Assembly: GCF_013426205.1 (NCBI RefSeq) | Contig: NC_089426.1 | Location: 3,844,001-3,908,000 of the forward strand | Length of the DNA: 64,000 bases | Origin: Metarhizium brunneum | Lineage: Eukaryota; Ascomycota; Sordariomycetes; Hypocreales; Clavicipitaceae | Reading direction: 5' to 3' | Shown: piece after piece, positions 60,901 to 64,000 of the stretch | Numbering within the stretch: the stretch's first letter is position 1 | Layout of the letters: every line of letters starts with the position of its first letter | Notes under the pieces: model-generated | Seen by the model: only the letters and a program-made list of their open reading frames with translations | Databases searched by the model: none | Told to the model about the DNA's origin: nothing | Translations under genes and position numbers: made by a program

Positions 60901-62829
60901 GGACGAACGCGGGCCAATTGATCAGAGAGGAACTTGGTCTTATTATATACAAGCAAGACTCGTGTTACACACATTCATCCCACGCGCATCCATTCCAGTC
61001 GAAGGCGGGCCGGACATTGAAGCAATCCAGAGCCATTATTGTGGTCGCCAGCTGGTACCTGACACGGCCATGGCAATCTTGTCCACATGTACACAGCGCC
61101 ACCTTGGCACCATGCTTCCAAGGCCTACGGGTTCTTGACTGTAGTATTCATGAGCTTATCTAATAACAGATTCAATGGGGGGAACAAAGTACTAGTACTA
61201 CCTAAGTAGGTACTAGTTGTACATATGTAAGGTTGCCCAGAGTATTTGGCGGAGCATGCCCGTTTAGGCCGGAAGAAACAAGCGCCATCATTGGCCAGCG
61301 GGGTCGGAATCATGGGTGAACCAGGTGCTTGGGGCTCAAATGTTCGCTGGACCCAGCCTGAGGTGTCAGTGCAAGTGCGTACATGGCGCTACGCCAATAA
61401 CATTTGAGGGGTACTTGGGCTCCTTGAATTTGCTGGTCGTGCTGTGCAGCTTCCAACGCACTGTTCAGCGACAGACCCGCCCTGGCCAAGACTTTCATCT
61501 GCCCCATTCGCCCCGTTATTTCTGTGGCTGCTGCGTCGTCCCTGTTCTTCCCCAGCCCTCAGCGCTCATACAAATACTGCTACGGAGTAGTACGACCGTC
61601 GACATGTATGTACATGGCTTAATCAAGATGCCCAGGTCAGGAGCTTAAAATGGGCTTATATGCTGCGGGCTGGCAGGTGGTTTGGGCGGCTAGCAAGGGG
61701 AGTTGAGCCATCGCGTTCCTACGTTAAATGACATGGTTTACCGTAGGGAATGCGGAGAACGGAGAATGAACAACATAGTGCCAGGATAATGTTGATTCCT
61801 CATAGTAGCCGTGGTCTGAAGTCACCTCCAGCCTCACTTGGGTTTTCGATGACTCGATTCCCAGCCCAGACCTGGGGTAAGTCTGGCGTGATTATGGAGG
61901 ACCGAATAGTATGCATGTACATCGGGTGCATCGTGCGGGTGCAAGCACTATTACCAGTGCAAGTTGCTCCTTCCCACTTTGAAAGCTGCGTCTCCTATTT
62001 TAGCTCCTGGCGCCTGGTCCTGGCTCTTTCTGACTGGCCAGTGGCCACAGACGTGGACTTACCGAACCATCGCCAATCCCCCAAACGTATGTAGCGCACC
62101 AGACTCCTTTCAATGTTGCCTTACTCACCCGTTGGCCCTTTTGCTTGGCTCGCCGCATTCTCAAGGCAAAACACTCGCCCTGTGTTGATCTCTTGATCCC
62201 CTCCTTTATAATCGCCATCCTATGGGCTTCGCATGTAATACCTTGATCTTGATCGATTCGAGAGCCAACCAGCCCCCCTCCCCTCTTCTCGCCGGCCGTG
62301 GATTCGAGCACCAGCACCAGCACCAGCACCAGTTGACCTCCGACTCCATTTGCCCATGTAGCCTCCCCTGACACGCCCCTCTAGAGTCTCACCCCCGAAA
62401 AAAAAAGGGCGGCTGGACTTGAATCCGTTGACAACCTCCCGACTTCTACTCCGTAGAGCTAATCCACCAGACCTGGATGCTTTTACCAGCCTTCTCCAGA
62501 CTCGAGCGCACCAATTTCCTTGCTCCTGTCTGCAACTTTGCGTCGAGTTGCTGCCGCCGCTTTCGTTCCTTGGCTCCCGTTTCCCGACGTGCAGTCCCGT
62601 CCGTGTTCTCCGTCGCCCTCGAATCGAACGTCCAACGTCCCAACGTCGCAGCACGCGGTCAACAATTCGGGCGCAGCCATCGCATCGCCTGACCAACTCT
62701 CAGGGAGCGCTCGGGCCAGAACCCTCATTGAACGGGTGATTTTTCGATCCGATTCGAAATATTCTTCCACCACGATTCGGTTTTGACCTGATCCCCTAAC
62801 CTCACCGGTTAGCCGGTCTCTGGTTAATC
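57902..62829. other. 4.9-kb gene-empty region between kog1 and the kelch gene
   Basis: The two flanking genes are divergent, so their promoters lie at the ends. Between them I see only short overlapping frames. This is the densest area for the dispersed motif, with copies at 58354, 58768, 59862, 61581 and 62448. A 14-base T-run is near 60160. A (GCACCA)4 microsatellite is at 62308-62331. Confidence 0.45.
62308..62331 (+). repeat. microsatellite (GCACCA)4
   Basis: Four exact consecutive hexamers, about 500 bp upstream of the kelch gene start and possibly in its transcribed leader. Confidence 0.85.
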
Positions 62830-64000
62830 ATGGCGTTCCTATTCAAGTCCAAGAAGAGCCAGGACCGCGCATTATCAAGTCGCGATGGCAACTCTGGCTC
62901 ACAGGGGTCCATTCAGAGTACCAGTTCTCGCTTGGCCCGCGACGAGAAGAATGCCGCCGCACAAAGAGCTACTCCCACGGGAAGCTTGAATTCCGTCGAC
63001 GAAAATGGTACTAGTAGCCCGGAACAGCTTCGCAGGGGAGGGAGTTTGGAACAAACTCCGCCATCATCAGATCTACCCGTGAGCCCGTGCCATATTTCCA
63101 TACCTCTTTTTCAAGCCGGAATCGCGCTAATAATTTCCTCTCATGATTGTCTCAATAGCTTCGAAACACACCACCAGCCTCTAATCCCAATGCCTCTCTG
63201 TACCCATGGTCGCAAAGGCGGCTAACATATACCCCAAACCACCCGAGTCCTTTCCCCCGATATGGCGCTGCCGTAAATGCAACCGCGTCGAAAGAAGGCG
63301 ACATATACATGATGGGCGGCCTAATCAACAGCTCCACTGTGAAGGGCGACTTGTGGCTGATTGAGGCCGGGGGCAACCTCGCTTGTTACCCTCTAGCGAC
63401 TACCGCCGAGGGCCCAGGTCCAAGAGTTGGCCACTCCAGTTTACTCGTCGGCAATGCATTCATTGTTTATGGCGGTGATACCAAGATTGAAGAGTCCGAT
63501 ACCTTGGACGAGACTCTATATTTGCTGAATACCTGTAAGCAGACTGGCATGCTTGACAATACAGTAGGCAGGTTCTAACAGGCAACTTAGCAACGAGGCA
63601 CTGGTCCCGCGCCCTGCCGGCTGGCCCTAGGCCGTCTGGGCGATATGGCCATTCACTTAATATCCTAGGCTCCAAGATTTACATCTTTGGCGGTCAAGTC
63701 GAAGGCTACTTCATGAATGACCTTTCCGCCTTTGACCTCAACCAATTGCAGTCACCGAACAACAGATGGGAGATTCTCCTTCCAGGCGATACCTCTCCAA
63801 AGACGCCGGCCGCCCGTACAAACCACTCTATGATCACATTCAACGACAAGATGTATCTGTACGTATACCTCGCTTTCTTCCGCTTCTTAAAATAGCCGTA
63901 ATGTACTTACGTGGGTAACACAGATTTGGTGGAACGAATGGCTTCCAGTGGTTTAATGACGTGTGGTGCTACGACCCAGCTGTTAACAAATGGGCTCAGC
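62830..64000 (+). CDS. kelch-repeat protein, Tea1/KelA-like (5' part, cut by the window edge)
   Basis: Tea1/KelA proteins mark cell ends and link microtubules to polarised growth. Exons read so far: 62830-63078, 63159-63534, 63591-63858, and 63924 to the right edge, all in phase. The N-terminus is Ser-rich and likely disordered (MAFLFKSKKSQDRALSSRDG). Kelch blades then begin: FPRYGAAVNATASKEG with IYMMGGL, RVGHSSLLVGNAFIVYGGDT, RYGHSLNILGSKIYIFGGQV, RTNHSMITFNDKMYLFGGTN and WFNDVWCYD. The double-Gly and spaced Tyr/Trp pattern is regular. The N-terminal kelch plan with a basic, Ser-rich leader fits Tea1, but the C-terminal coiled coil that would prove it lies outside the window. Confidence 0.88.

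Larger units (their letters stand above)
10609..62456. repeat. dispersed 9-mer family TACTCCGTA / TACGGAGTA (16 exact copies)
   Basis: Exact copies start at 10609, 10872, 16172, 22921, 26901, 27174, 28781, 29618, 33933, 51563, 52957, 58354, 58768, 59862, 61581 and 62448, in both orientations. Partial 8-base copies are at 482 and 28383. All lie outside the conserved coding sequences. One neighbouring base on each side is complementary in about half of the copies (GTACTCCGTAC, CTACTCCGTAG), which makes a loose palindrome. The copies are separate short sites; the coordinates given here only bound the first and last. Confidence 0.8.

Overview
The window is nuclear DNA of a filamentous ascomycete. 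It is most likely a Sordariomycete, probably Hypocreales, judged from the look of the predicted proteins and not from any database search. The genes have many short GT-AG introns (mostly 50-110 bp) with CTAAC-like branch sites just before the acceptor. tRNA genes carry introns. The gene set is fungal: Smc5, Tad1, an AP-1-like bZIP factor, the Raptor homologue Kog1, a QDE/SAD-type RNA-dependent RNA polymerase and a Tea1/KelA-like kelch protein. I joined exons by hand and checked that the reading phase closes across every multi-exon gene called with confidence.

Layout: 1-3000 is intergenic, with a possible gene start running off the left edge. Then come tRNA-Gly (3005-3086), smc5 (3930-7468, +), an AT-rich island (about 8030-8370) and a dienoyl-CoA isomerase-like crotonase (8372-9452, -). 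A 0.47-kb inverted-repeat element (9638-10105) is followed by a solo end of the same family (10845-10915), tRNA-Ser (11480-11586, -), a short-chain dehydrogenase (11805-12806, -) and a decayed FAD-monooxygenase fragment (13310-13530, -). A housekeeping block follows: rps4 (13773-15041, +), a type II peroxiredoxin (17469-18024, +), rpl24 (18577-19523, -), tad1 (19952-21283, +), the NAC beta subunit (21788-22517, -) and an OPT oligopeptide transporter (23404-26074, -). After a 4.6-kb gene-empty stretch come cbp4 (30707-31309, -), an epoxide-hydrolase pseudogene (32526-33309, -), a Rei1-like C2H2 zinc-finger gene (34187-35435, +), the RdRP (36281-40309, -), a CDP-alcohol phosphotransferase (42540-43980, +), the bZIP factor (46387-47675, -), a 5.7-kb gene-empty stretch, kog1 (53390-57901, -), a 4.9-kb gene-empty stretch, and the 5' part of a kelch gene cut by the right edge (62830-64000, +).

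The genes do not form one pathway. Several serve translation: rps4, rpl24, NAC beta, tad1, the Rei1-like protein and the tRNAs. Others serve genome maintenance and silencing (smc5, RdRP), growth signalling and polarity (kog1, the kelch protein), stress response (peroxiredoxin, bZIP) or lipid metabolism (the isomerase, the phosphotransferase).

The least explained signal is a 9-mer, TACTCCGTA/TACGGAGTA. I count 16 exact copies, all outside the conserved coding sequences, where about 0.5 would be expected by chance. In one case it sits as a 7-nt insertion with TA duplication inside a copy of the inverted-repeat element. Other points of interest are a GC-AG intron, a possible 1-nt micro-exon in the NAC beta gene, and the damaged epoxide-hydrolase gene.
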